Assembly (NCBI RefSeq): GCF_002368415.1
Contig: NZ_AP018290.1
Location: forward strand, 8,299,717-8,363,716
DNA length: 64,000 nt
Reading direction: 5' to 3'
Origin: Calothrix sp. NIES-4105
Lineage (GTDB): Bacteria > Cyanobacteriota > Cyanobacteriia > Cyanobacteriales > Nostocaceae
In this document: one piece after another, positions 19,513-28,145 of the stretch
Layout: the number at the start of each line of letters is the position of its first letter
Numbering within the stretch: position 1 is the first letter of the stretch
Translations under genes and position numbers: made by a program
Notes under the pieces: generated by a model
The model's input: the letters and a program-made list of their open reading frames with translations, nothing else
The model's database searches: none
Told to the model about the DNA's origin: nothing

Positions 19513-19782
19513 ATGCGGCAGCCAGACGATCACTTTCGAGATATCGAAGCCATCATGCAAAAACACAGCATAGCACTAGAAGCAGAAATACGCGCGCTGC
19601 AAGCAGCTGATGAAACAGCCCAATGGTCAAGCGCATGGAAAAGAATATACAACTGGCGCTTCGCCAACGCCTTCGCCAGACAAAAAATATTTCGCAACTG
19701 GGCAGCAGATGCCGAAGCATGGGGACTATTACCAGTGCGCGAATACCCAAACCAAGGAAATCAAAAAAGTCCTGAGTCTTAA
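19513..19782 (+). CDS. small hypothetical helical protein
   Basis: An 89-residue, mostly helical, charged protein without recognised domain: EAIMQKHSIALEAEIRAL, then an aromatic basic middle (WKRIYNWRFANAFARQKIFRNW). No signal peptide or cysteine. The ATG at 19513 lies just after the decamer array and no strong ribosome-binding site is evident. It precedes the GUN4-like gene by 112 bases on the same strand. Function unknown. Confidence 0.6.
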   Translation: MRQPDDHFRDIEAIMQKHSIALEAEIRALQAADETAQWSSAWKRIYNWRFANAFARQKIFRNWAADAEAWGLLPVREYPNQGNQKSPES

Positions 19783-19894
19783 TTCAAATCTCAATCTTTA
19801 TTTTCTACATACTGTAATATATATAAATTTATACAGACTGCATTGTATCTTTTATATAATAATTTTATATAAAGACAGTAAAATACACATATAT

Positions 19895-20368
19895 ATGGGT
19901 ATTACTCATCAACTAATCAGCGAGGTGGGTGTAAATTACGACAACCTAGCAAAATTACTGCTAGCGAAAAGATGGCGCCAAGCAGACGAAGAAACCAGAG
20001 CATTAATGCTAAAAATATCTCGACGTGTAAATGCAGGATGGCTAAGAGAAGAAGATTTTGCCAATTTTCCCTGTAGTGACTTAGAAACAATAGACTACTT
20101 ATGGACTCACGAAAGTTTAGGAAGGTTTGGTTTTACCGCGCAATCCCGAATTTGGGATATGGCGCCAGACTATATAAAATTTAGTAACGTAGTGGGATGG
20201 CGCCTAGAAGGTAACTGGCAGCGATACCCACAGTTAAAATTTAATCTAGAAGCGGACACAGGACACTTACCAGCTGCACCCTTCTACAAAGCAGGCGATG
20301 ATATAGCCATCGGTTGGGCTGCAACACTGGCGCCGAAACTCATACAATGTTTAGAAGAAAGTTTTTGA
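19895..20368 (+). CDS. GUN4-domain protein
   Basis: A 157-residue protein consisting almost entirely of a GUN4 domain: YDNLAKLLLAKRWRQADEETRALMLKI, REEDFANFPCSDLETIDYLW, RFGFTAQSRIWD and WQRYPQLKFNLEADTGHLPAAPF. GUN4 proper binds porphyrins and stimulates Mg-chelatase, but cyanobacteria have many extra GUN4-domain proteins with unknown roles. This one lacks the extra N-terminal domain of the chlorophyll-pathway GUN4, so a tetrapyrrole-sensing or accessory function is inferred. The ATG at 19895 was chosen; the frame is open further upstream, but that part overlaps the previous gene and AT-rich DNA. The downstream DUF433 gene begins 17 bases after its stop. Confidence 0.87.
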   Translation: MGITHQLISEVGVNYDNLAKLLLAKRWRQADEETRALMLKISRRVNAGWLREEDFANFPCSDLETIDYLWTHESLGRFGFTAQSRIWDMAPDYIKFSNVVGWRLEGNWQRYPQLKFNLEADTGHLPAAPFYKAGDDIAIGWAATLAPKLIQCLEESF

Positions 20369-20385
20369 CAAAAAAACACAATATT

Positions 20386-20607
20386 ATGAGCTTCCGCGAC
20401 ATTATAACAATTGAACCTGATAAGCGAGGCGGTAAGCCCTGTATTCGACGCATGAGAATCACAGTGTATGATGTTTTAAGCTGGTTAGCAGCAGGGATGT
20501 CTCATGCTCAAATAATGGACGATTTTCCTGAATTAACAGAAGAGGATATTCGAGCTTGCTTAAAATTTGCTGCTGTACAAGTTAATAACAGTAATGAAAG
20601 TACGTGA
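20386..20607 (+). CDS. DUF433 antitoxin-like HTH protein
   Basis: A 73-residue DUF433 protein: ITIEPDKRGGKPCIRRMRITVYDVLSWLAAGMSHAQIMDDFPELTEEDIRACLKFAA. The domain is a winged or HTH fold and is usually the antitoxin partner of a DUF5615/PIN-like toxin. Here no DUF5615 gene follows. Instead the frame overlaps by 14 bases the start of a truncated hicA. The ATG at 20386 fits the usual beginning (MSFRDIITIEPDKRGGKPCI); an upstream in-frame ATG at 20314 would overlap the GUN4 gene and is unlikely. Confidence 0.88.
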   Translation: MSFRDIITIEPDKRGGKPCIRRMRITVYDVLSWLAAGMSHAQIMDDFPELTEEDIRACLKFAAVQVNNSNEST

Positions 20608-20716
20608 AGTAATCAAGCGATTAGAAGCAGATGGTTGGTATCTTGATAGAACTAGGGGTAGCCATCGACAGTATAAACATCCTGATAAACCTGGTACTGT
20701 AACAGTAAAGGCGTAA
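20594..20716 (+). pseudogene. hicA: truncated HicA mRNA-interferase toxin
   Basis: Forty residues match the N-terminal two thirds of HicA: MKVREVIKRLEADGWYLDRT, RGSHRQYKHPDKPGTVTV. The catalytic His of the GSHRQYKHP segment is present. Intact HicA continues for about 20-35 residues (typically GK.SDDLAPGTLNSILKQAGL); here the frame ends at once with KA and a TAA at 20714, and the downstream frames show no such sequence. The double-stranded-RNA-binding fold would be incomplete, so it is probably inactive. Its start overlaps the DUF433 gene by 14 bases. The partner hicB follows at 20846 and is intact. Confidence 0.72.
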
Positions 20717-20845
20717 AGTTCGCTTACCGTGCTGACGGATACGAATATAAATTTAGCTAACACAGATTTACAACGTTTTACCAGTATTGATTACGTTATA
20801 TCGCTATCTGGTAAAACGACAAGCACAATTATAAGGAGAATACAA

Positions 20846-21040
20846 ATGCGGTACACAGTTATTATTGAAAAAGCTGAGGGAAATTATTCTGCTTATGTTC
20901 CTGATTTACCAGGTTGTGTAGCGACAGGTGAAACTATAGAAGAGGTGAAGCTTCAAATTCAGGAAGCTATCGAATTTCATATAGAAGCAATGCTTGAAAA
21001 CGGATTACCAATTCCTCAGCCTACTGGTTCATGTCATTAA
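20846..21040 (+). CDS. hicB: HicB-family antitoxin, partial RNase H fold
   Basis: A 64-residue HicB: RYTVIIEKAEGNYSAYVPDL, PGCVATGETIEEVKLQIQEA, IEFHIEAMLENGLPIPQP. In the family this short form neutralises HicA. The ATG at 20846 is preceded by AAGGAG (20838-20843); the frame is open upstream to 20729 but that part is not HicB-like. With the neighbouring hicA truncated, this may be an orphan antitoxin able to protect against other HicA toxins. Confidence 0.88.
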   Translation: MRYTVIIEKAEGNYSAYVPDLPGCVATGETIEEVKLQIQEAIEFHIEAMLENGLPIPQPTGSCH

Positions 21041-21062
21041 TTTGTCGGCTGGTTGGAGGAAT

Positions 21063-21165
21063 GAACCACATAATCCGGAGGATTTCCCGCAGGGTAGACA
21101 CAAAGGACACAAAGAAAGAATTTTTAAGAAAGTACCCTAAAAAACTTATGACATAGACCACTACG
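21063..21165. repeat. composite dispersed repeat (left member of inverted pair)
   Basis: The segment with CATAATCCGGAGGATTTCCC at 21069-21088, followed by ACACAAAGGACACAAAGAAA, is repeated in inverted orientation at about 22985-23050. Its end, AAAACTTATGACATAGACCA, matches the arm of the inverted repeat at 55265-55312. The two copies flank the phosphate permease gene and the broken hicB. Confidence 0.65.
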
Positions 21166-21171
21166 AACTAT

Positions 21172-22431
21172 TCAAAACACCAATTTCAATAATGTAAAAA
21201 TCAGCGCACTTAAGCCGGCACTAATTGGTACGGTAACAACCCAAGCTGCGGCTATATTTTGCAGTGTTGAAAATTTTATTGACTTTACATCTTTGACTAA
21301 CCCAATACCTACCACACCTCCAACAAGTGCATGGGAAGTTGAAACAGGTAAACCTAAACGCGAAGCAAGCAAAATTGTAGTAGCTGTCGCAAGTTCGGCG
21401 CAAAAACCGCTGCTAGGCTGTAATGTAATAATACTTTCACCGATAGTCGCAATTACCTTTTTACCCAAAATTGCCAAACCCGTAACAATACCAGCGGCGC
21501 CAAGTACTAAAATCCATAAGGGTATATCTATCTGACCCAACGGTACAGAGTTATTACGAATCGTATAAACAATAGTTGCCAGTGGTGCTATCGCATTTCC
21601 CACATCATTAGAACCATGTGCAAATGCGACAAAGCAAGCACTTAATAATTGGTAACGTCCGAATATTTTTTCTACTGATGAATTATTACTTTCCCCTTGC
21701 CCTTTCTCCAACTGGCGCCAATTATAAACCGTTAAACCTACTACAGCAAAAGCACCTGTAAAAATTGAAATATCATGGAATGGTAATTTTACACCAAGTC
21801 TTTCAATAAAGAACATAGCGATAGGATGAGTTAAAGTTGGCAAGACGATAACACCAAAAATACTAATTAAAGCAGCACTTAACCAAGGAATCCACTCATT
21901 TAATTGTATTATTTGATTCGGATGATTTAAAATCCAGCGTTGAATGATACTGTAGAATAATGCTGCAATTATACCGCTTATTATTGGTGTAAGTACCCAA
22001 CCAATAGTAATTAACTTAATCGAAGACCAATCAATAGCACTAACTCCTAATGCTACCCAACTAAACCCAGCAATGGCGCCGACCACAGCATGAGAACTCG
22101 ATACAGGTAAACCGCGCGAAGTTGCAATTTGTAACCATAACCCACACGCTACCAACACTGATACCATTCCAGTTACCAAAACGAATGGAGTATCAGCAAA
22201 CAACACTGGGTTTGCAATACCTGTTGCTAGTGTCTGTGTCACCTCACGACCAAATAACACGGCGCCAGCAAACTCTAAAATACCTGCAATAATTAAAGCC
22301 TGTCTCAACGATACTGCTTTAGAACCAACCGAAGTGCCCATCGCATTAGCAACATCATTGGCGCCGAGGTTAAAAGCAAGGTAAAAAGCCAGAACAGCTA
22401 CAACAGTTAATATACCTATAGACATTTGCAT
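21172..22431 (-). CDS. inorganic phosphate transporter, PiT family
   Basis: A 419-residue Pit-type permease that co-transports metal-phosphate with protons or sodium across the inner membrane. Both family signatures are present: FYLAFNLGANDVANAMGTSVGSKA in helix 1 and the repeat CFVAFAHGSNDVGNAIAPLATIV in the second half, plus GLPVSSSHAVVGAIAG and its counterpart GLPVSTSHALVGGVVG. About ten helices and a central hydrophilic loop (QLEKGQGESNNSSVEKIF) are seen. The start could be ATG 22431 (MQMS) or ATG 22425 (MSIG). It stands alone between inverted repeat copies. No Pho box was identified. Confidence 0.93.
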   Translation of the reverse strand: MQMSIGILTVVAVLAFYLAFNLGANDVANAMGTSVGSKAVSLRQALIIAGILEFAGAVLFGREVTQTLATGIANPVLFADTPFVLVTGMVSVLVACGLWLQIATSRGLPVSSSHAVVGAIAGFSWVALGVSAIDWSSIKLITIGWVLTPIISGIIAALFYSIIQRWILNHPNQIIQLNEWIPWLSAALISIFGVIVLPTLTHPIAMFFIERLGVKLPFHDISIFTGAFAVVGLTVYNWRQLEKGQGESNNSSVEKIFGRYQLLSACFVAFAHGSNDVGNAIAPLATIVYTIRNNSVPLGQIDIPLWILVLGAAGIVTGLAILGKKVIATIGESIITLQPSSGFCAELATATTILLASRLGLPVSTSHALVGGVVGIGLVKDVKSIKFSTLQNIAAAWVVTVPISAGLSALIFTLLKLVF

Positions 22432-22536
22432 ACCACACACTCACACAAGCAATAATAAGGCAAAGGCGCCTGGTATTTATTAAAATATACAATGTAGGTG
22501 TACTATATGCTTTGAATGGGTAGATGAGAAAGAAGA

Positions 22537-22761
22537 ATGAATTATCATTACAAAATAATTATCCAATGGTCAGAAGAAGATAAATGTTATGTAGTTAGTC
22601 TTCCAGAGTGGGGAGAATTTTGCCATACCCACGGGGATACTTATGAAGAAGCTTTAAAAAATGCTCAAGAAGTTTTAGAAATGTGAATCGAGTCATATAT
22701 AGAAGATAGTCAACCTCTCCCTAAACCTAAAATTTTAAATAATTTAATTAAAGCAGCGTAA
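22537..22761 (+). pseudogene. HicB-like antitoxin with internal stop
   Basis: From ATG 22537 the frame gives HicB-type sequence: YKIIIQWSEEDKCYVVSLPE, then TYEEALKNAQEVLEM. A TGA at 22684 then interrupts, and the frame resumes with IESYIEDSQPLPKPKILNN to a TAA at 22759, exactly the tail expected of a HicB. One nonsense mutation therefore splits the gene. No hicA is adjacent. It is a different lineage from the intact hicB at 20846. Confidence 0.75.
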
Positions 22762-22818
22762 AATTGGCAACGGATTATGAACGGATGTAGCGGATAGGTA
22801 ATTTTAAATAACTATATA

Positions 22819-23089
22819 TAGCAGTCCTAAATAAGAGCGTAAAATTTGAAACTTGTATCTTTTTTTTCTTCCTTTGTGTCCTTTGTGCCTTTGTGGTTCA
22901 TTACACAGGTTTAATTTTTTACAACTCAATTAAGAATGCTATAGCAGTCCTAAATAAGAGCGTAAAATTTTAAACCTTTCTTCTTTTTCTTCCTTTGTGT
23001 CCTTTGTGCCTAAGAAAGCGGGAAATCCTCCGGATTATGTGGTTTGTTACAGAGATTTCATTTTTTACAAATCAACTAGGAATGCTATA
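22819..23089. repeat. two tandem copies of a ~123-bp dispersed element
   Basis: GCAGTCCTAAATAAGAGCGT begins at 22821 and again at 22944, a period of 123 bases. Both units carry TTCCTTTGTGTCCTTTGTGC and end in a TTTTTTACAA...AGGAATGCTATA segment. The second unit contains the CCGGATTATGTGG sequence in inverse orientation to 21063. A fragment of the same end recurs at 54861-54893. Confidence 0.75.
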
Positions 23090-23188
23090 TTTTGTTTGTA
23101 GCGAATAACTCATCCGTTACATCCGTTGTATCCGTTGCTAACCAAACATGCTCTAGAATAACAGATATGAGTTAGGGAAACTACACAA

Positions 23189-24571
23189 ATGGCTGAAATA
23201 TTTGCCACGGCAGAACAAGCGCTTCTAAACCGACAGCAGCTACCAGAAATATTTGGCACCAACAAAATAAGACCAAGTTATGATGGACTGGGACTGGCAA
23301 ATATAGCTGCACTACCGATACAGTGGCTTTGTCCAGAGGCGCGTAGAGACGCGATTAATCGCGTCTGTACACAGCCTGCATTACCTCCATTTAATCCAAG
23401 TTTACTAGGAATCGATGCCGTAACTCAAGCTTGGCAAAACTGGCAAAATATGGCGCCTATCAACCATGTAGTTTTATTGGTGCTGGACGCTTTCGGTTAT
23501 GACCAGTTGCTTACTTTGATGGAAAAAAATATAGTACCTGGGTTAGCGAATGCTTGTGGTAGTGACAAAGCTTTTTTCATGCCAGCTACTACCGTGTTTC
23601 CAAGTACCACCGTCACTGCTATAACTTCCTCAACCACAGCTTATGCGACTGCCCAACATGGTGTTACTTCTACTACTGCTTACCTGAGAGAAATTGGTAG
23701 CTTAGTTAGTTTACTACGCTGGCGCCCTCATACTGCTCCAACTTCGGCGATTTATACAGACGAACAACTCAACCCAGATACATTTGTCAAAGTTCCTAAT
23801 ATCTACCTACGCATGGAAAAAGCTGGGTTGAATGTAGGAATAGTTAATTTCAACGGATTCAAAAATACTAGTATTAGCCGCTTTACAACTATAAATAGCG
23901 AAGCTGGTAAAGATAAATATACTGGATACTTAACTTATGCTGATGGCTTTGCTCAGTTGCGCGACCGGATATTAACAAGCTACGATAACGGCAAAAGTTT
24001 TACATATATATATGTATCAAATATCGACGGTGCAGCGCATCGTTATGCACCGTTAACTCCTTATTACCAAGCACAAGTTGCAACTATTGATTTTGCGTTG
24101 AAGCGAGAATTATTAGACGCTTTAACTGGTCGAAGTGATGTTGTTTTATTAATAACTGCTGACCACGGTCAATGTAGTACAGACCCAGAAAAAGTACTTT
24201 GGCTGCACGAACATCCAGAATTGACAAAATTATTATGGACTCCTGCAGCTACTGGTGAAGCACGCGCGCGCTTTTTACACGTTAAAAACGGCGCCGAAGA
24301 TACAGTGAAAGCTTACGTTAACTCACATTTTGACGATAATTTCTTGCTTGTATCGAAAGCAGAAGCTATCGCATTAGGTTTATTTGGATTACCAAATGAA
24401 CCTTTAAGTCCAGAATCTGATGACCGGGTAGGAGATTTTATATTAGTACCGCGTCATGATTGGATTTGTTATCAGTCTTTAACTGGAGAAAAGTGGGCGC
24501 CACACGCTGGTGTTCATGGTGGTTTAAGTCGCGCGGAGATGCTAATCCCATTTCTAGCATACAGATTTTAA
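23189..24571 (+). CDS. alkaline phosphatase superfamily phosphodiesterase / nucleotide pyrophosphatase
   Basis: A 460-residue metal-dependent hydrolase of the type I phosphodiesterase/nucleotide pyrophosphatase group. Visible motifs are VVLLVLDAFGYDQL near residue 95 (first metal Asp), TTVFPSTTVTAITS near 130 with the Thr nucleophile, YIYVSNIDGAAHRYAP near 275, ITADHGQCSTDP near 325 (Asp-His metal pair) and APHAGVHGGLS near 435. No signal peptide is visible, so it appears cytosolic. An unusual point: residues ~50-64 (EARRDAINRVCTQPA) are encoded by a dispersed palindromic repeat at 23347-23366. A decayed 3' fragment of a similar gene lies at 26863-26912. Confidence 0.9.
   Translation: MAEIFATAEQALLNRQQLPEIFGTNKIRPSYDGLGLANIAALPIQWLCPEARRDAINRVCTQPALPPFNPSLLGIDAVTQAWQNWQNMAPINHVVLLVLDAFGYDQLLTLMEKNIVPGLANACGSDKAFFMPATTVFPSTTVTAITSSTTAYATAQHGVTSTTAYLREIGSLVSLLRWRPHTAPTSAIYTDEQLNPDTFVKVPNIYLRMEKAGLNVGIVNFNGFKNTSISRFTTINSEAGKDKYTGYLTYADGFAQLRDRILTSYDNGKSFTYIYVSNIDGAAHRYAPLTPYYQAQVATIDFALKRELLDALTGRSDVVLLITADHGQCSTDPEKVLWLHEHPELTKLLWTPAATGEARARFLHVKNGAEDTVKAYVNSHFDDNFLLVSKAEAIALGLFGLPNEPLSPESDDRVGDFILVPRHDWICYQSLTGEKWAPHAGVHGGLSRAEMLIPFLAYRF
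23347..23366. repeat. perfect palindromic repeat copy inside a coding sequence
   Basis: AGACGCGATTAATCGCGTCT is a perfect 20-base palindrome, flanked by GTAG and GTAC, matching the intergenic copies at 37460 and (diverged) 3593. Here it lies within the phosphodiesterase gene and is translated. Confidence 0.75.
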
Positions 24572-24757
24572 GTTCTTGTAGCACTTGTGAAACAGGCGTC
24601 CGGTGCCTGTGCAGTTATGTACTTGTATTTATTTTTACCACAGAGTCGCCGAGGGCACAGAGAGGGGCTTAAACAAAAAAATATAACTCACCCATTCCAA
24701 GTTTGGCTGCTAAATTTGAATAATATGCTGTAGCCAAAATTATGGAGATAAATTGGC

Positions 24758-26770
24758 ATGACGCTCTTTAATCAAATTATCGGCGCCTTCGCATTAAAAA
24801 GTACTACAGTCCTTTCTGCTGTTTTGCTGTCTATTGGTGGCGCCAGCATTCAAAGCACAGCATTGGCAACTACAAGTATATCGAAGCTAGAAGGGCAAGA
24901 ACTGGCACAACTGGTACAGGCGCCGCCAACAACAGAACGCACTAATAGTACAAACACTTTACTTAATATTGGCTTAATTATTTGGGTATTGTTTCCAGTT
25001 GCAGCGCTCGCATCATTTTGGCTACTGCGACGCGCAGCACTCCGGGAAATTGTAAATCGAGCTACAGATAAAGTTCAGGGACTCACGGAACTGCAAAAAC
25101 AGCTTGTTGCTGTTCAACAACAAGCAGAAAACGCTATTCAAAGAAATCAGGCAATAGCAAACGAATTAGAAAAGGAAGCTGAAAAGCTACGCAACAGTAT
25201 TAAATTAGAAAAACAGAATTTCCCGTTAATTACCTCTGAGCTTACTCAATCAAAAGAGCAGTTATTGTTACAGCTAGAAACTATTATTAAATCTGCTCAA
25301 CAACAAGTAAAGATTTTAGAATCGGAATTTGCTGACCAACTTTCAAATGTCAATTTATCTGCAAAGCAAAAAACTGATGCGACTTTAGAAAATATTCTAA
25401 TATTCGAGTCTCAAACAGCATCTTATTTTTCTGACTTGCAATTAGATGCTAGACAGCAAAAGGATGTAGCAGTTGCTGATATAGCTAAATATAGAGATGA
25501 AGCCAAAAATATAATTCTGGAATTACAATCTGATACACAACAAGAAAAGAATTTAGCCATAGTAGATATTACAAAATCTAGAGATGAACTAAAATCTCTG
25601 ATTTCCAGATTGCAACCTGAAGCTCAACAGCAACTTTCCCAAGCTTTAGAAGAGTTACAATCACAATTTGCTTCTCAACTACTTAATTTACAAACCGATG
25701 CTCAACAAGAACGCGACAAAATAATTAAGCATTTAGAAAAAATGCAGTCAGAATTTGTTTCTTTACTTTCAGCATTACATGCAGACACTCAAAATCACAA
25801 AAATTTGATAATTGAAAATATAGAAAAATCAAATTCAGAATTTGCCTCCCTATTTTTAGAATTACAGTTAAATACTCAGGAGCAAAAGTCTTTAATTTTA
25901 GATAAAATGGAAAAATTAGAGTCGGAATTTGTCTCTCAACTCTCAGAATTGCAAAATCATGCTCAACAAAAAATAGAAGTTTTTTTGGAAAAATTGCCAG
26001 AAATTACACCATCGCCAATCTCAAAAGTTATTAGCCCCATCGAGGAAAGATTACCGGATAAACCACAACAATTAACAGCGGATGAATATATTAGAGAAGG
26101 TGAAGAACTTTTCGCTCAAAAACGTTATCAAGATGCGATTGCTTGCTATGACGACGCACTGGAAATTGAACCAGAAAACCCCTTAATTTGGTTTAACAGA
26201 GGTTTGGCTTTAGCAAAAATTAAACGGTTTCCAGGAGCAATTAATTGCTATGATAAAGCCATAGAATATAAACCAGACTATTATCAAGCCTGGTTAAATC
26301 GTGGTGTAGCATTGGGTTATCTCGGTAATTACCAAGAAGCTTTCGACTCGTTTAATAAAGCCGTGCAAATTAAACCGGATGATGTATCCGCTTGGTTAAA
26401 TCGAGGATTAACATTACAAGAATTAGAGCAATACGAAGAAGCTATATCATCGTTTGATAAAGCCATTGAATTAAAACCAGGATTTGCAAAAGCTTGGAAT
26501 AAGCGAGGTTACGTTCTTATGAGACTAGGGTCTGATGAAGAAGCTATTGATAGTTTCGACGAAGCGCTGGAAATAAAACCTAATTACGCCGACGCTTACT
26601 ATAATAAAGCAGCTTGTTATGCGTTGCAAAAAGAAATAGATTTAGCTTTAGAAAATTTACAACAAGCAATAAATCTTGACCCCAGCTACAAAGAAGAAGC
26701 AGAAAACGATACAGATTTTGATGAAATTGCCCAAGATAAAAGCTTTCAAAAATTAATTCGAGACTTGTAG
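24758..26770 (+). CDS. membrane-anchored coiled-coil protein with TPR domain
   Basis: A 670-residue protein. A hydrophobic signal-like segment lies at ~10-40 and a membrane helix at ~70-92 (IGLIIWVLFPVAALASFWLL). Residues ~100-430 are a long coiled coil with several similar segments built on SEFASLFLELQ/SEFVSQLSELQ plus DTQNHKNL-type linkers. Residues ~440-650 are about six TPR units (AIACYDDALEIEPENPLIWFNRGLALAKIKRF and onward). It is thus a membrane-tethered scaffold for protein interaction. Partners are unknown and it stands alone downstream of the phosphodiesterase, on the same strand. Confidence 0.87.
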   Translation: MTLFNQIIGAFALKSTTVLSAVLLSIGGASIQSTALATTSISKLEGQELAQLVQAPPTTERTNSTNTLLNIGLIIWVLFPVAALASFWLLRRAALREIVNRATDKVQGLTELQKQLVAVQQQAENAIQRNQAIANELEKEAEKLRNSIKLEKQNFPLITSELTQSKEQLLLQLETIIKSAQQQVKILESEFADQLSNVNLSAKQKTDATLENILIFESQTASYFSDLQLDARQQKDVAVADIAKYRDEAKNIILELQSDTQQEKNLAIVDITKSRDELKSLISRLQPEAQQQLSQALEELQSQFASQLLNLQTDAQQERDKIIKHLEKMQSEFVSLLSALHADTQNHKNLIIENIEKSNSEFASLFLELQLNTQEQKSLILDKMEKLESEFVSQLSELQNHAQQKIEVFLEKLPEITPSPISKVISPIEERLPDKPQQLTADEYIREGEELFAQKRYQDAIACYDDALEIEPENPLIWFNRGLALAKIKRFPGAINCYDKAIEYKPDYYQAWLNRGVALGYLGNYQEAFDSFNKAVQIKPDDVSAWLNRGLTLQELEQYEEAISSFDKAIELKPGFAKAWNKRGYVLMRLGSDEEAIDSFDEALEIKPNYADAYYNKAACYALQKEIDLALENLQQAINLDPSYKEEAENDTDFDEIAQDKSFQKLIRDL

Positions 26771-26790
26771 CATCGCCGCTACATAGTAGG

Positions 26791-26807
26791 GTGGGCAGTG
26801 CCCACCA
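26791..26807. terminator. short perfect hairpin after TPR gene
   Basis: GGTGGGCAGTGCCCACC, two 8-base arms around one base, lies about 20 bases past the stop of the TPR gene. No T-run follows, so it could be an RNA-stabilising or repeat hairpin rather than a true terminator. Confidence 0.4.
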
Positions 26808-26862
26808 TACCGCGTATTCCTACCACGTCTCGATTGAATTCGCTATCAGTCTTTAGATAGAC

Positions 26863-26912
26863 AAAAGCGGGTGCCACTTGCCGATGTTCATGGTAGTTTG
26901 AGTCGCGCGTAA
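26863..26912 (+). pseudogene. decayed 3' fragment of a phosphodiesterase gene
   Basis: About 48 bases here match the 3' end of the phosphodiesterase gene (24489-24536) at roughly 83 percent by hand alignment, and in the same frame: KRVPLADVHGSLSRA against KWAPHAGVHGGLSRA, closed by a TAA. The rest of the gene is gone. The remainder of 26913-27098 holds an open but startless stretch ending in HFWGYL and a CCCATCCCACAAG repeat. Confidence 0.55.
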
Positions 26913-27044
26913 ATTTTAACACTGTAAAAATTTTTGATAATAGTTATTATTCTTCCTCAGTTACTAGCACAAAACGGCGCCGAAGATTTGACTTACAACA
27001 AGCATACACCTGCAACAGCCGGTCATTTCTGGGGATATTTATAG

Positions 27045-27090
27045 AGGACGGGTGAGGACACCCATCCCACAAGACCCATCCCACAAGATT
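27045..27090. repeat. CCCATCCCACAAG repeat copy
   Basis: GGACGGGTGAGGACACCCAT and two successive CCATCCCACAAGA elements precede the 3' end of the zinc dehydrogenase gene. It is the same family as at 5611 and 53605. Confidence 0.6.
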
Positions 27091-27098
27091 TCAAAATA

Positions 27099-28145
27099 TT
27101 AGGGATAAATTAGGATTTTATAGGTTTCTGGGGTTGGTTTAACTGCTTGTTCGACAGCTTGTGATAAATCTTGCAGTGGGAAACGGTCGCTAATTAATGC
27201 TTTTACATCAATACGACGGTTGAATACAATATCTGCTGATAGACTTTGGACTTTAAACGATGAACTGTAGCTACCCATCAAGTCTATTTCTCGACGGTAG
27301 AGAATATTTGGGTTGATGGGAATTTCCACTTCGTCAGGAAATTCAGCAAAGAATAATATTTTACCTCCTTTGCGCGTGCAGTCTAAAGCTTGAAAAAATG
27401 CTTTATCACTAGGCACTGCAAGCAAAGTTACATCAACACCCATACCCGACGTTAGCGCGCGGATTTTTTCAGGCAAATTAGCATCACGCGCGTCAAAAGC
27501 AGCTTCGGCGCCAACTTGTTTTGCTTTTTCTATTCGCGAAGGAATTAAATCTGTAGTAATAGCTTTGGCGCCAAAGTACTTAACTAACATCACAAACATT
27601 AATCCAATGGGTCCGGCGCCTGTTATAAGTACAGTTTGCCCAGGTTGAATATTTGCCTTTTTCACAGCCTTGAGACAGCAATTCGTCGGTTCAACAAAAC
27701 TAGCTTCCTCAAAACTAATATCATCCGGAATAGGAATCAAGCCCCCATTTTGAACAATATGCCCAGGTACTTTTACATACTCAGCAAAACCTCCACCACT
27801 CGGCGCAAACCCTGCTGTCGTCACAATATTCTTATAAGTGTCGCACATCGAATAGTTTTCATTGAGACAATAATCGCAGCGCATACACGGAATATGGTGC
27901 ATTACCGCGACTCGTTGCCCAACCTGCCATTTTTTAACATCGCTTCCTACTGCCGCAATAACACCTGCTGTCTCATGTCCAAAAACGCGCGGGGGTTCGT
28001 ATAGAGGATAAAGAATTTTCTTAATATCTGATTGACATAACCCAACAACCTTTACCTGTACCAGCACCTCCGATGCTTCGAGAGATGGTACGGGAATTTC
28101 TTCATAAGATAGATTTTTGACACCACGAAATACTTGTGCTTTCAC
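27099..28145 (-). CDS. zinc-dependent medium-chain dehydrogenase
   Basis: A 348-residue medium-chain dehydrogenase/reductase. The catalytic zinc site is represented by GLCQSDIKK (Cys ~37) and FGHETAG (His/Glu), and the structural zinc by four cysteines in CMRCDYCLNENYSMC (~90-105). The Rossmann glycine motif is TVLITGAGPIGLMFVMLVKYFGAKAI (~170). It resembles the threonine/sorbitol/L-iditol dehydrogenase group. The substrate is not readable. It starts at 28145 and is divergent from the glycosyltransferase at 28235, which suggests a shared regulatory region of 90 bases that includes a CACAGAGA repeat. Confidence 0.9.
   Translation of the reverse strand: MKAQVFRGVKNLSYEEIPVPSLEASEVLVQVKVVGLCQSDIKKILYPLYEPPRVFGHETAGVIAAVGSDVKKWQVGQRVAVMHHIPCMRCDYCLNENYSMCDTYKNIVTTAGFAPSGGGFAEYVKVPGHIVQNGGLIPIPDDISFEEASFVEPTNCCLKAVKKANIQPGQTVLITGAGPIGLMFVMLVKYFGAKAITTDLIPSRIEKAKQVGAEAAFDARDANLPEKIRALTSGMGVDVTLLAVPSDKAFFQALDCTRKGGKILFFAEFPDEVEIPINPNILYRREIDLMGSYSSSFKVQSLSADIVFNRRIDVKALISDRFPLQDLSQAVEQAVKPTPETYKILIYP

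Noticed and set aside
19610..19894. Long N-terminal extension of the GUN4-domain gene
   Set aside because: It overlaps the gene at 19513 in another frame and then runs through AT-rich DNA; GUN4-like sequence starts only after ATG 19895.
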